Assembly (NCBI GenBank): GCA_029210325.1
Contig: JARGPU010000001.1
Location: 816,126-880,125 of the forward strand
Reading direction: 5' to 3'
Source of the DNA: Alcanivoracaceae bacterium
GTDB taxonomy: Bacteria > Pseudomonadota > Gammaproteobacteria > Pseudomonadales > Alcanivoracaceae
Length of the DNA: 64,000 bases
Positions within the stretch are counted from its first letter, which is position 1. Each line of letters opens with the position of its first letter. The notes beneath the pieces are model-generated. The model was not told the DNA's origin. It did not search any database and saw only the letters and a program-made list of their open reading frames with translations. Below are positions 45,721 to 53,695 of this stretch, piece after piece. The position numbers were made by a program, and so were the translations under genes.

Positions 45721-47049
45721 TCAGCTCACTTCGGCGAGTGTTTTCTCCACATTCTCGCGAAACGCATAGTTCACCCCCAGCCGCTTCAACGTCCAGTAAT
45801 GGCCACCCAGTACACGGTTAATTAACAGAGTGCGCGGCGATGGCTGGAATGACTCCAGATATTTCCAAGGCACGGTGCGAGTGTGTTTGACTAGCTCGAT
45901 ATGCAGCCGTGAATTGGCGAAGTCGAACGGTTCGTTGCCAAAAGCAGGTAGCAGCATTTCAACCCATGGGCGGTAGAAGTCACCGCCCACCCGGGGGCCA
46001 TCATCCTTACGCACATCCAGAGCCACTAACAGTTTATCCAGTGCCTCGTAGTCACCCTGATAGGCGGCCAGGGTGAGGTCCCTGAGTGCTTTGATGTCTT
46101 CTTCGGGAATGCGTTTCACGGCACCGAAATCGTACATCACCACACTGCCATCCTGCCTGAAGGCAAAATTGCCCGGGTGAGGGTCACAGTGTACTTCTCT
46201 CAGTACAAACATTTCCCGGCCCATGGCATCAAATAGCCGTGAGCCAAGCTGATTACGCAGTGCTTGATCGTAGGCATCACTGTGTTCGACGGTGTCCAGA
46301 TCGTCGCCCGGCTCATAGCGCAAGGTGAGTACCTGCTCCGAGCTTAATTCATCGACCACCTCGGGAATAATGATCCATGGCTCAGGGCGGTGAAATTGGC
46401 GAAACTTTGTCAGGTTGGCAGCTTCTTGAATGTAGTCCAGTTCTTCCTCGAGCTGTTCGCGAATCTCGCTGAAGATGGCATCCAGAGTTACTTCGTTAAC
46501 CTTGAACAGGGCGCCAAGTCGGAGGATGCGTCGCAGCTGTCGCATATCTGAATCAATGGATGACTTGACCGCCGGATACTGCACCTTGACCACCACCTCG
46601 CTGCCATCTTGCAAAGTGGCTCGATGTACCTGGCCGATTGAGGCGGCGGCGAAAGGCTTTTCTTCAAAGCTGGCAAACAGGTTGGCCGGGTCGTCGCCAA
46701 GCTCCTTCTTTAGCTGACGCTTGATAATGGAAAAGGGCATAGGCGCAGAGGCCTTTTGCAGTACTGTCAGCGCCTCCGCAATTTCCGCAGGAAGCAGATC
46801 CTGCATCTGCGAGGCGATCTGCCCGACCTTCATCACTGCGCCTTTCATCTGGCCCAGTGTTTCCGCCACCTGGCGGCCCACATCGCGCATCAGCTTTTCT
46901 CTGTCGCGCTGTTGCGCTGCCTCATCCTGAAACAGCTTTTTAACCTGATGGCTGGCCACCCGTGAGGCAATGGAAGTAGTCATGCCGGTCAGCTTTAGCA
47001 GTCGGCCAGCATGGCTGGTGGCGCCGAAGGGTTTTTTTTCTTTTGCCAT
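45721..47049 (-). CDS. ABC1/UbiB-like atypical kinase
   Basis: A 442-residue ABC1-family protein. It has the family KxGQ motif in MKVGQIASQ, the Ala-rich loop AAASIGQVHRA in place of a P-loop, ESYEPGDD-like sequence, and HCDPHPGNFAF plus YDFGAVK in the kinase core. Such proteins (UbiB, Coq8) act in quinone or lipid metabolism, usually as ATPases. No membrane helix is obvious, so this member may be soluble, and it need not be UbiB. The ATG at 47049 follows AGGA; the frame is open upstream into the terminator region, but that is not family-like. Confidence 0.87.
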   Translation of the reverse strand: MAKEKKPFGATSHAGRLLKLTGMTTSIASRVASHQVKKLFQDEAAQQRDREKLMRDVGRQVAETLGQMKGAVMKVGQIASQMQDLLPAEIAEALTVLQKASAPMPFSIIKRQLKKELGDDPANLFASFEEKPFAAASIGQVHRATLQDGSEVVVKVQYPAVKSSIDSDMRQLRRILRLGALFKVNEVTLDAIFSEIREQLEEELDYIQEAANLTKFRQFHRPEPWIIIPEVVDELSSEQVLTLRYEPGDDLDTVEHSDAYDQALRNQLGSRLFDAMGREMFVLREVHCDPHPGNFAFRQDGSVVMYDFGAVKRIPEEDIKALRDLTLAAYQGDYEALDKLLVALDVRKDDGPRVGGDFYRPWVEMLLPAFGNEPFDFANSRLHIELVKHTRTVPWKYLESFQPSPRTLLINRVLGGHYWTLKRLGVNYAFRENVEKTLAEVS

Positions 47050-47109
47050 GATCTGGTCCTGTGGCGCTGGCGGATGATCCATCTTAGCCGCTAGCGCCGC
47101 TCCGCGGGC

Positions 47110-47136
47110 AAAAAAAAGAGGGGCCAGAGGCCCCTC
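47110..47136 (-). terminator. Rho-independent terminator of the phasin gene
   Basis: On the minus strand GAGGGGCC-TCT-GGCCCCTC makes an 8-base-pair stem (47118-47136) followed by a run of eight T (47110-47117). It lies 29 bases after the phasin stop and separates it from the ABC1 gene. Confidence 0.9.
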
Positions 47137-47164
47137 AAAACGGAGATGTTCAGTCAGGCAAGAA

Positions 47165-47593
47165 TCAGGCGCGTTGCTCGCCGGTAGCAACCAGCTCGTT
47201 GAACAGTTTTTCGCTCTCTTCGCGGGCGGTCTGTACTGCGCCCAGACCTGCCAATACGAATTCATTGGTCTCAGCAGCTTTCTCGCCACGCTGGCCACGG
47301 CCGGCGTCAACAAAGCGCTCGTACAGGGCCTTGCGCTTCTCTGGAGCGGCGTCGAGCAGCTCGCGAGCAGCGGCCAGAGCACCACGGCTAGCCAGCACCG
47401 CCTTGGGCTTGCTGTCTGCAGCTTCGCCGAACTCGGCGGTGCCGCGGGCAACGTATTCTTCAAGAAGCTCGTTCGAGGTGGCTTCGGCCTTGGTCACAGC
47501 GCCCAGACCAGCCAGATACAGTTTGTTGCCCAGTTCGCGGGCTCGGTTGACCAGGTTTTCCTGCTGTGCGCGGATATCTTTCAGTTCGCCCAT
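47165..47593 (-). CDS. Phasin-like protein with an internal repeat
   Basis: A 142-residue helical protein rich in Ala, Glu, Lys and Leu. The unit LAGLGAVTKAEATSNELLEE near residue 27 recurs as LAGLGAVQTAREESEKLFNE near residue 113, both followed by a short Val-Ala-x-Gly tail. This is the phasin (PhaF/PhaI) pattern of proteins that coat polyhydroxyalkanoate or other lipid granules. It is a likely accessory of carbon storage. Divergent from an unknown gene, with a 232-base region between them. Confidence 0.72.
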   Translation of the reverse strand: MGELKDIRAQQENLVNRARELGNKLYLAGLGAVTKAEATSNELLEEYVARGTAEFGEAADSKPKAVLASRGALAAARELLDAAPEKRKALYERFVDAGRGQRGEKAAETNEFVLAGLGAVQTAREESEKLFNELVATGEQRA

Positions 47594-47777
47594 GATGGCT
47601 CCCTCGTAAACGGTTAAGAAAATTGGCTGCGTTTGCAGTGAGGGCAGGATAGGGTGGATAGCGGATTGGGCTGGCTTTGCCTGTCAGACAATTGGGCACC
47701 CGAGAAAAATGTTAAAGACCTCGTTAGTGTGAACCAGGTCAACTTTATCAGGTCGGTCAGTGCACGGTATGGGGTTG

Positions 47778-47793
47778 GCATAATGATTTATGC
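47778..47793. promoter_or_regulatory. Inverted repeat upstream of the 126-residue gene
   Basis: GCATAA-TGAT-TTATGC is a perfect 6-base-pair inverted repeat with a 4-base spacer, centred about 41 bases before the start codon at 47826. It could be an operator. The remaining phasin/unknown intergenic sequence shows no other strong signal. Confidence 0.35.
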
Positions 47794-47825
47794 TGACGTT
47801 AACTTTGATCTAAGGTGATGCTGCG

Positions 47826-48206
47826 ATGATCGATAAACATATTTCCGATGTGCCCGCGCGAATCTGGGAAGAGGGTCGCCCAGCCAAGCTGCGGATTTGG
47901 GAGGCGGAGTTCAATGTGGCCAGCTGGATCAAGGTGATGGGCGCCACGGGCGAGGTAAGTCTGCTGGTGCGTTATGACGACGAGTCCGGTGAGCATGATT
48001 GTCTGGTCGATCGATCTTCGGTCACCGGCGAGTCCAGTAATCTTATGTCCGGGCTTGTGCGGATGCGCTTTACTGGCAAAGTCGGCAGGGTTCAGGTGCT
48101 GCTGCGCCTGTCAGACCCGTCCATGCGCTTTCATGTAGACGAGCTGTTTGTACAACGCCGGGGCAACGCCTTGCGACGCGAGGACAAACTGATTTCCAAC
48201 TACTGA
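47826..48206 (+). CDS. Unknown 126-residue protein
   Basis: I do not recognise this protein. It starts MIDKHISDVPARIWEEGRPAK and has mixed beta-rich sequence with no signal peptide or membrane helix; a Ser/Asp/Gly-rich middle (residues 50-75) and a C-terminal VDELFVQRRGNALRRED. It has some look of a PilZ-like small beta barrel but lacks the RxxxR and D/NxSxxG motifs. Codon use matches neighbouring genes, so it is likely real. It stands alone between two minus-strand genes. Confidence 0.55.
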   Translation: MIDKHISDVPARIWEEGRPAKLRIWEAEFNVASWIKVMGATGEVSLLVRYDDESGEHDCLVDRSSVTGESSNLMSGLVRMRFTGKVGRVQVLLRLSDPSMRFHVDELFVQRRGNALRREDKLISNY

Positions 48207-48207
48207 A

Positions 48208-48402
48208 TCAGACGCTGGCGCTACGCCGGGCCAGCGCCAGCACCGTGCCCTTGTGGCACTGGCGTTCAGCCTTATCCTCATCCTGTGCGGTCAGACCCAC
48301 CAGCGACTCAGGCCAGTGATCGAATACCAGCCCCGTCATACGATTTAGTGCTTCTACGGCGCGCTGCGGCGACTTGCTGCCTAGCTTGATAACGTTGCTC
48401 AT
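48208..48402 (-). CDS. Small unknown protein (64 residues)
   Basis: A short frame beginning MSNVIKLGSKSPQRAVEALN and ending in LALARRSASV. It is hydrophilic, with no known domain. I prefer the ATG at 48402 to a GTG at 48411 because AGGTGA lies six bases upstream. The binding site is inside an 11-base-pair inverted repeat (48404-48445), so translation may be regulated by RNA structure. It is convergent with the 126-residue gene, whose stop is two bases away. Confidence 0.5.
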   Translation of the reverse strand: MSNVIKLGSKSPQRAVEALNRMTGLVFDHWPESLVGLTAQDEDKAERQCHKGTVLALARRSASV

Positions 48403-48403
48403 G

Positions 48404-48445
48404 CGCTTCACCTGTTCAGGTTCGTTTGCCTAATCAGGTGAAGCG
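48404..48445 (-). promoter_or_regulatory. Hairpin sequestering the ribosome binding site
   Basis: CGCTTCACCTG at 48404-48414 and CAGGTGAAGCG at 48435-48445 are a perfect 11-base inverted repeat with a 20-base spacer. On the minus-strand mRNA the 3' arm is the Shine-Dalgarno (AGGTGA) directly before the ATG of the 64-residue gene, so the fold should hide it. Confidence 0.6.
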
Positions 48446-48570
48446 AGATCCGTGCCAAAAGCCTTTTATTATCTTTTTCTTTTAAAACAATGCGTTGTGA
48501 GCCCCCGGGGCTGGCGTGAGTAATCCGGCTGGCAGCGTGGGGCGTAGCCTGACACTTTTTGTCAGGGGAA

Positions 48571-49398
48571 TTACAGGAAGAAGTCTGGCATCAGCTGGTC
48601 TTCCCGCAGGCTCGGATCGACCTGATAGGTACGGAAGTCCGTTACCCCTTCACTGCGCAGCAGATCCTCATCAATAAAGAAGTTACCCGAGCAACTGCGG
48701 GCATCCCGGCACAGGATGGCATGGGCCGCGTCCGCCATGATGGCTGGCTGGCGGGCATGGGTGACCTCGGCGATGCCTCCAAGCTGGTTCTTGACCGCAG
48801 CAGTATTAATTACGGTTTTCGGCCATAGGGCATTGAAGGCAACCTTGCCCTTGAACTCCTCTGCCATGCCTAGCACGCAAAGACTCATGCCGTACTTGGC
48901 CATGGTGTAGGCCACATGGCGGCCGAACCACATCGGGCTCATATTCAGAGGTGGAGCCAGATTCAGCACATGTGGGTTGGCCGCTTTGCGCAGATGTGGC
49001 AGACACAGGCGGCTGGTCATGAAGGTGCCGCGGGTATTGATCTGGTGCATCAGATCATACTTTTTCATATCCGTGCTTTCGGTGCCCGTCAGGGAAATGG
49101 CGCTGGCATTGTTGATCAAAATATCGATGCCGCCGAAGGTTGCCAGAGCGCTCTCCACTGCCGCAGCAACCTGATCTTCTTCGCGTACGTCGCCGACGCA
49201 CACCAATGCCCTGCCGCCTGCCTTCTCAATATCCTCAGCGGCGCTGTACAGCGTGCCGGGCAATTTAGGGTGTGGCTCGGTGGTTTTCGCAAACAGCACG
49301 ATGTTGGCGCCATCGCGGGCGGCGCGTTCACCGATGGCCTTGCCAATGCCGCGACTGGCACCGGTGATAAACAGTGTTTTGCCGGACAGATTAGCCAT
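48571..49398 (-). CDS. SDR family oxidoreductase (HSDL2-like)
   Basis: A 275-residue short-chain dehydrogenase with the NAD(P) motif TGASRGIGKAIGE near residues 11-23, NNASAISLTG, and the catalytic YTMAK in HVAYTMAKYGMSLCVLGMAEEF. The whole text is close to HSDL2-type reductases linked to fatty acid metabolism. I start at the ATG at 49398 to give the normal N-terminus; an upstream frame to 49458 is not family-like. Substrate unknown. Confidence 0.87.
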   Translation of the reverse strand: MANLSGKTLFITGASRGIGKAIGERAARDGANIVLFAKTTEPHPKLPGTLYSAAEDIEKAGGRALVCVGDVREEDQVAAAVESALATFGGIDILINNASAISLTGTESTDMKKYDLMHQINTRGTFMTSRLCLPHLRKAANPHVLNLAPPLNMSPMWFGRHVAYTMAKYGMSLCVLGMAEEFKGKVAFNALWPKTVINTAAVKNQLGGIAEVTHARQPAIMADAAHAILCRDARSCSGNFFIDEDLLRSEGVTDFRTYQVDPSLREDQLMPDFFL

Positions 49399-49447
49399 TG
49401 GAAAGTCCTCTCTCGGTGCGGGAGAGGCAACGCTATCAAGGGGATTG

Positions 49448-49484
49448 GTGAACGGCACTGACGAAAAAGATCAGTGCCGTTCAC
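49448..49484 (-). terminator. Hairpin after the PF10118 hydrolase gene
   Basis: GTGAACGGCACTGA and TCAGTGCCGTTCAC form a perfect 14-base-pair stem with a 9-base loop, six bases past the stop codon. There is no T-run after it on the minus strand, so it is a terminator of uncertain type. Confidence 0.5.
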
Positions 49485-49489
49485 GGATG

Positions 49490-50329
49490 TCAGTCGCGAG
49501 CGATAACACGGTCCTGCAGTTCGTCCTGCAGCGGTGCGATCAATGCCCGGTTGTCGTGCTGCCAGGGATGAAAGTTGGGGCGGAAGTAGTCCAGATATTC
49601 AGGGATCAAGCGGCGCAGCGGCCCCGGGTTGCCGACCAGCCACCAGCCACCGCGCAGCATGCGCATCAGGCCGCCATTGCCTTCGCTTTTCAGGTAGGCA
49701 TGAGTAATTGCGGTGATGCGCATCCAGAACAGCATGGTGATTTGAACCATTACTAATACCCGGTTCCAGTAGCCGCCACCGGTGGCCTGATAGACATCGT
49801 AGGCCACCGCCTTGTGCTCGGTTTCCTCTACAGCATGCCAGCTGAACAGGGCGCGGATCTCCGGGTGTAACGCTGCGGAGATTTCCGGCCGGGTAAGGAA
49901 CTGATTGGCCATGATGGCAGTGAAGTGCTCCAGAGCCAGCGTCATTGCCAGTTGCTGGCGCGGTCCCAGGCGCTGGCGGGCCATGTTCAGGCCATCCTGG
50001 ACCTGCTGTAGCACCGGGGCGATCGGGTAACCTTTTTCTTCCAGCCACTCATTGAAAGCTTCGTGCTCCTGACCGTGATGGGCTTCCTGACCGATAAACT
50101 TACGCACCTCGCTGATCAGGTTCGGGTCGGAGAGCTCCTTCTGGTAGCGCCGGACCGAATCAATGAAAAAGCGCTCGCCGTCCGGAAATACGGTGGACAT
50201 GGCGGCGTAGAAGGCGCTTAGAAAGGGATCATCACCAAAAAAATGTTTCGGTACGCTGGCGCTGATTTTCAGGCCAAGGCGGCGCACCTGTATGGCCGGT
50301 CGGGAAAACACTGCAGCATGAGCGGTCAT
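49490..50329 (-). CDS. PF10118 metal-dependent hydrolase-like protein
   Basis: A 279-residue protein with a ferritin-like helical arrangement. Candidate di-metal ligands are in IGQEAHHGQEHEAFN, LEHFTAIMANQ and WHAVEETEHKAVAYDVY, i.e. repeated E/H motifs in three helices. PF10118 is annotated as a metal-dependent hydrolase, but di-iron oxidases have the same layout, so the true reaction is not clear. It is divergent from an AraC regulator over 128 bases, which probably controls it. Confidence 0.8.
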   Translation of the reverse strand: MTAHAAVFSRPAIQVRRLGLKISASVPKHFFGDDPFLSAFYAAMSTVFPDGERFFIDSVRRYQKELSDPNLISEVRKFIGQEAHHGQEHEAFNEWLEEKGYPIAPVLQQVQDGLNMARQRLGPRQQLAMTLALEHFTAIMANQFLTRPEISAALHPEIRALFSWHAVEETEHKAVAYDVYQATGGGYWNRVLVMVQITMLFWMRITAITHAYLKSEGNGGLMRMLRGGWWLVGNPGPLRRLIPEYLDYFRPNFHPWQHDNRALIAPLQDELQDRVIARD

Positions 50330-50346
50330 AACAAATCTCCCCGATA

Positions 50347-50409
50347 TGTGACATTAGGTCCAGTTTGCCTTGCAGGAGGCAATGGGCCGAGGTTATCTTG
50401 TGTCATTAG
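50347..50409. promoter_or_regulatory. Direct repeat in the AraC/PF10118 intergenic region
   Basis: TGTGACATTAG at 50347-50357 and TGTGTCATTAG at 50399-50409 match at 10 of 11 bases and are 52 bases apart, close to five helical turns. AraC-family regulators often use direct repeats, so these may be its binding sites. Confidence 0.4.
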
Positions 50410-50457
50410 CCGGTCATTTTGCGCCATGCGTTGGCGCCGACTTAGAGAGTTCACTGC

Positions 50458-51471
50458 ATGACCATTCTGAAAATGAACCCGGATGAGTATTCCGTCTCTA
50501 CTGAGTACGCGCCGTTATTGTTAGCCACGGTTGAGCGTTATGGGGTGAAAGCGGCGGACCTGTTGCCAGATGGTGCCAGCCAGTCGGATTTTCGTGACCC
50601 ATCTGCACGACTGCCTTTGCAGGATTTTGTCGATGTAGTGCGGCGTGCCATGAAGCTGACCGGCGCGCCCTGGCTTGGTTGGGATTTTGGCGCCACTCTG
50701 ACGCTGTCATCCCACGGCTTTCTTGGCTACGCCGCAATGAGTAGCGAGACACTGCGTGATGCGGTGGAGCTGGCGGTAAAGTTTTTTCGCACTCGTACAA
50801 CTATCGTTGACCTGCAACTCAAGGTGGAAGGCGATACGGCGATACTTGAGTTGGATGAGCTGGTGGCACTGAACGACCTGCAGCCATTCGTGGTGGAAAG
50901 TCTGTTTAGCAGTTTTCACTTTATGGGGCTGAAGTTACTGGGTGAAGTGCCTATGGATGGTGAGTTGAGGTTTGCCTTCCCTGAGCCGGATTACTACGAG
51001 CGCATGAAGCCGCTGATTCCGGTGCCGGTGCTGTTCGATTGTGCATATAACCAGATGCGTTTTCCTGCATCTAGGCTGGAACAGAGGCTACGTTTCGCCG
51101 ACCCTCGTTTGGCAAGAATGGCGGAGGCCCAGTGCGAGCAGGAGATGGCGAACATCAAGTCGCCACCAAAGCTACTCAATCAGGTGCGGCGGATCATTCT
51201 GGCGCAGTCAGGTCGCTTCCCCTCCGTGGATGAGGCCGCTTCCGATCTGCACATGTCATCACGGACCTTAAAGCGCAAGCTGCAGCAGCTGGGTACCAGC
51301 TACCAGAAAATTCTCGACGATCTACGCAAGGGACTGGCCGTTGAATATCTGACCCAGACGGAAATCACCGTAGATGATATTGCAGTACAGCTTGGCTATT
51401 CTGACGCGTCCAATTTCGCCCGGGCGTTTCGCCGCTGGACTGGCCGCAGCCCTTCCGACTATCGCCGCTGA
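50458..51471 (+). CDS. AraC-family transcriptional regulator
   Basis: A 337-residue regulator with an N-terminal arabinose-binding-like domain (residues about 15-190) and a C-terminal double helix-turn-helix (DLHMSSRTLKRKLQQLGTSY and IAVQLGYSDASNFARAFRRWTGRSP). It resembles fatty-acid-responsive OruR/OlpR-like regulators. It is divergent from the PF10118 gene and lies 53 bases upstream of a dienoyl-CoA reductase-like SDR, so either side could be its target. Confidence 0.9.
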   Translation: MTILKMNPDEYSVSTEYAPLLLATVERYGVKAADLLPDGASQSDFRDPSARLPLQDFVDVVRRAMKLTGAPWLGWDFGATLTLSSHGFLGYAAMSSETLRDAVELAVKFFRTRTTIVDLQLKVEGDTAILELDELVALNDLQPFVVESLFSSFHFMGLKLLGEVPMDGELRFAFPEPDYYERMKPLIPVPVLFDCAYNQMRFPASRLEQRLRFADPRLARMAEAQCEQEMANIKSPPKLLNQVRRIILAQSGRFPSVDEAASDLHMSSRTLKRKLQQLGTSYQKILDDLRKGLAVEYLTQTEITVDDIAVQLGYSDASNFARAFRRWTGRSPSDYRR

Positions 51472-51524
51472 ACTGGCATCACTGAACTGACAGTGCCACT
51501 AGGGCGCTGGCAAGGAGATGGATA

Positions 51525-52325
51525 ATGCATAGTCTGTATCTTCCCCGGGATATGTTGGCCGGCGAAACTGCGTTGATCACTGGTGCCGGCAGTGGAATTA
51601 ATCAGGGTATTGCTCGCATGCTTGCCGCTCACGGGGCTCGCGTGGTGATGGTCGGCCGCCGGCTGGAGAAGCTTGATGAAACCCGGGAGATGATTGAAAA
51701 AGCCGGTGGAGAGGCAATCGGCTTTTCAGCAGATGTCCGCGACGCAGAGGCAATGAATGAAGCTGCCCAAAAAGGTGCTGAGCATTTTGGTGCATACGAA
51801 ATCGTTGTTGCCGGCGCGGCTGGTAATTTTCTCGCTCCTGCGGAGGCCATTAGCAGCAACGGATTTAGTGCGGTGGTGGATATTGATTTGAAAGGAACAT
51901 TTCACACCTTCAAGGCAGCGCACCCCCATCTGGCTGGCAGCAACGTAAAGATGCTTGCCATCACGGCGCCGCAATCGCAGATGCCGATGCCCTATCAGGC
52001 TCATGTTTGCGCTGCAAAGGCCGCTGTCGACATGCTGGTAAAGACCCTTGCTATCGAGTGGGGCAAGCGCGGTGTGCGAGTTAATGCCCTGTCTCCGGGT
52101 TATGTTGCTGGCACGGTTGGTGGCGACCTGTTGGCGGCAGACAAGGGTGATGAGATTCGCGCCCGGCTACCGCTTGGCCGGTTCTCCATGGTGGATGAAA
52201 TGGCTCAGATGGCGATGTTGATGGTTAGCCCGCTAATGGGCTACATGACCGGGCAGGTGGTTGCTCTGGATGGTGGCGTATCATTGCTGGGTGGTTCTGC
52301 AATGCTGGACATTGTCAGTGGCTGA
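51525..52325 (+). CDS. 2,4-dienoyl-CoA reductase-like SDR
   Basis: A 266-residue short-chain reductase with TGAGSGINQGIA near residues 20-31. The usual YxxxK is replaced: QAHVCAAKAAVD keeps the Lys but not the Tyr four positions before, as in mammalian peroxisomal DECR2 (QVHAGSAKAAVD-like). AAGNFLAPAEAIS and VDIDLKGTFHTFKA also match DECR. It should reduce 2,4-dienoyl-CoA from unsaturated fatty acids. It overlaps the HIT gene by eight bases, and the enoyl-CoA isomerase-like gene is three genes downstream. Confidence 0.85.
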   Translation: MHSLYLPRDMLAGETALITGAGSGINQGIARMLAAHGARVVMVGRRLEKLDETREMIEKAGGEAIGFSADVRDAEAMNEAAQKGAEHFGAYEIVVAGAAGNFLAPAEAISSNGFSAVVDIDLKGTFHTFKAAHPHLAGSNVKMLAITAPQSQMPMPYQAHVCAAKAAVDMLVKTLAIEWGKRGVRVNALSPGYVAGTVGGDLLAADKGDEIRARLPLGRFSMVDEMAQMAMLMVSPLMGYMTGQVVALDGGVSLLGGSAMLDIVSG

Positions 52326-52731
52326 GTTGCATCCTCGTCTGCTGGCGGATACCGGGGCCCTTGGTGAGACGCCGCTTTGCTGGATTCGCTGGATGAATGA
52401 CCAGCGCTTTGCCTGGCTGGTGCTGGTGCCGAAGCGCGATAATATTCGTGAGTGGTATGAGCTTGATGCTGACGAGCAGCATGAGCTGCTTGATGTTGTG
52501 AATCGCTGTGCGCTGCACCTGCAATCGTTGACCGGTGCGCTGAAAATGAACATCGGTGCTCTCGGTAATCTGGTGCCACAGTTACATATTCATATCATCG
52601 CCAGACAAGAAGCTGATCCCTGTTGGCCAGGCCCGGTGTGGGGCAATGGCGCGCTTGTGTCGTGGCCTGAGGGTGGTCAGCCAGATTGGATCAAACCGTT
52701 ACGTGAACGCCTGAGTTACCGCTGTGCTTGA
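52318..52731 (+). CDS. HIT-domain protein
   Basis: A 137-residue HIT-superfamily protein that binds nucleotides. The motif is QLHIHIIARQ, with two of the three usual HIT histidines; Ile takes the third place, as in some family branches, so catalysis is uncertain. The Trp-rich C-terminus ends WPGPVWG and a short tail. It starts with GTG at 52318 inside the end of the SDR gene. From memory, a HIT gene is next to the coq7 region in Pseudomonas, so it may have moved here. Confidence 0.8.
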   Translation: MAELHPRLLADTGALGETPLCWIRWMNDQRFAWLVLVPKRDNIREWYELDADEQHELLDVVNRCALHLQSLTGALKMNIGALGNLVPQLHIHIIARQEADPCWPGPVWGNGALVSWPEGGQPDWIKPLRERLSYRCA

Positions 52732-52909
52732 GAGTGTGTTTTGTGATTGCCCCTACTGTGGAGAGTCGATCGAATTACTGATCGATTGCTCGGTATCGGA
52801 GCAGAGCTATATCGAAGACTGCAGTGTCTGTTGTAGTCCCATTAATATCAGTGTCTGCGTCGCGGATGACGGGATGCCGCAGGTATCTGTGGGCACTGAT
52901 CGAGACTGA
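52724..52909 (+). CDS. CPXCG-motif Cys-rich protein
   Basis: A 61-residue protein with CPYCG near residue 9 and a second Cys pair near 33-37 (DCSVCCSP), consistent with a small zinc or iron site. These proteins are widespread, unnamed and often next to HIT or ATPase genes. It starts with GTG at 52724, overlapping the HIT stop by eight bases. Confidence 0.75.
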   Translation: MLESVFCDCPYCGESIELLIDCSVSEQSYIEDCSVCCSPINISVCVADDGMPQVSVGTDRD

Positions 52910-52918
52910 GAGAGAGTA

Positions 52919-53695
52919 ATGACCGAGTGCAAAGAAATCGTTGTCAGTGAGAGTGGTGGTGTGTTGGAAGTTTCCATCCAGCGGCCGGATCGCAAGAACG
53001 CCCTGACCCATGCCATGTACACCGCAATCAACAAAGCGTTTGACCGGGCCGAGGCTGACCCGTCAATTCGCGCATTGCTGATTACTGGTACTCAGGAGTG
53101 TTTTACTGCTGGTAACGATATGGTGGATTTTCTACAGAACCCGCCACTTGGTGAAGATGCGCCGGTAATGATTTTGCTTGCTAAACTGGCGGTTTTCCCG
53201 AAGCCATTAATTGCTGCCGTTAATGGTCCCGCAGTAGGTGTTGGCACTACGCTACTGTTGCACTGTGATTTGGTCTATGTGGGTGAGTCCGCCAAATTGC
53301 AGATGCCGTTTACCTCGTTGGGGCTGTGCCCGGAAGCGGGCTCCAGCTACCTGCTGCCGTTACTGATTGGACACCAGCGGGCCGCCGAGCTGCTTATGCT
53401 GGGTGAGACCATTGATGCCGAACGTGCATGTCAGTTGGGCATTGCCAATGCCCGTCTGTCCGATGATCAGTATCTGCAGCATGCTCGCCAGCAAGCAGCC
53501 AGAATCGCTGCCCAGCCGGCCGCAGCGGTGCGTTTAACCAAACAGTTGATGCGCGCGCCATTTGATGAGCGCTTGCGCAGTCATATGGCCATTGAAGGTG
53601 ATGCCTTTGCCAAGCGTCTGGTATCACCGGAGGCGCGAGAGGCCATGCAGGCATTTATGCAAAAGCGTAAGCCGGACTTTAGTCAGTTCGACTGA
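52919..53695 (+). CDS. Enoyl-CoA hydratase/isomerase (ECI-like)
   Basis: A 258-residue crotonase-fold protein. The N-terminal RPDRKNALTHAMY and the oxyanion stretch ECFTAGNDM fit the family, and PEAGSSYLLPLLIG is the form seen in delta3,delta2-enoyl-CoA isomerases (ECI2) rather than classic hydratases. With the dienoyl-CoA reductase-like gene upstream it suggests breakdown of unsaturated fatty acids. Its 3' end overlaps the convergent sulfotransferase by 17 bases. Confidence 0.85.
   Translation: MTECKEIVVSESGGVLEVSIQRPDRKNALTHAMYTAINKAFDRAEADPSIRALLITGTQECFTAGNDMVDFLQNPPLGEDAPVMILLAKLAVFPKPLIAAVNGPAVGVGTTLLLHCDLVYVGESAKLQMPFTSLGLCPEAGSSYLLPLLIGHQRAAELLMLGETIDAERACQLGIANARLSDDQYLQHARQQAARIAAQPAAAVRLTKQLMRAPFDERLRSHMAIEGDAFAKRLVSPEAREAMQAFMQKRKPDFSQFD

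Noticed and set aside
47775-47793. TTGGCATAATGATTTATGC as a sigma54 promoter
   Set aside because: The GG and GC elements are 13 bases apart, not the needed 10, so the palindrome is the better reading.
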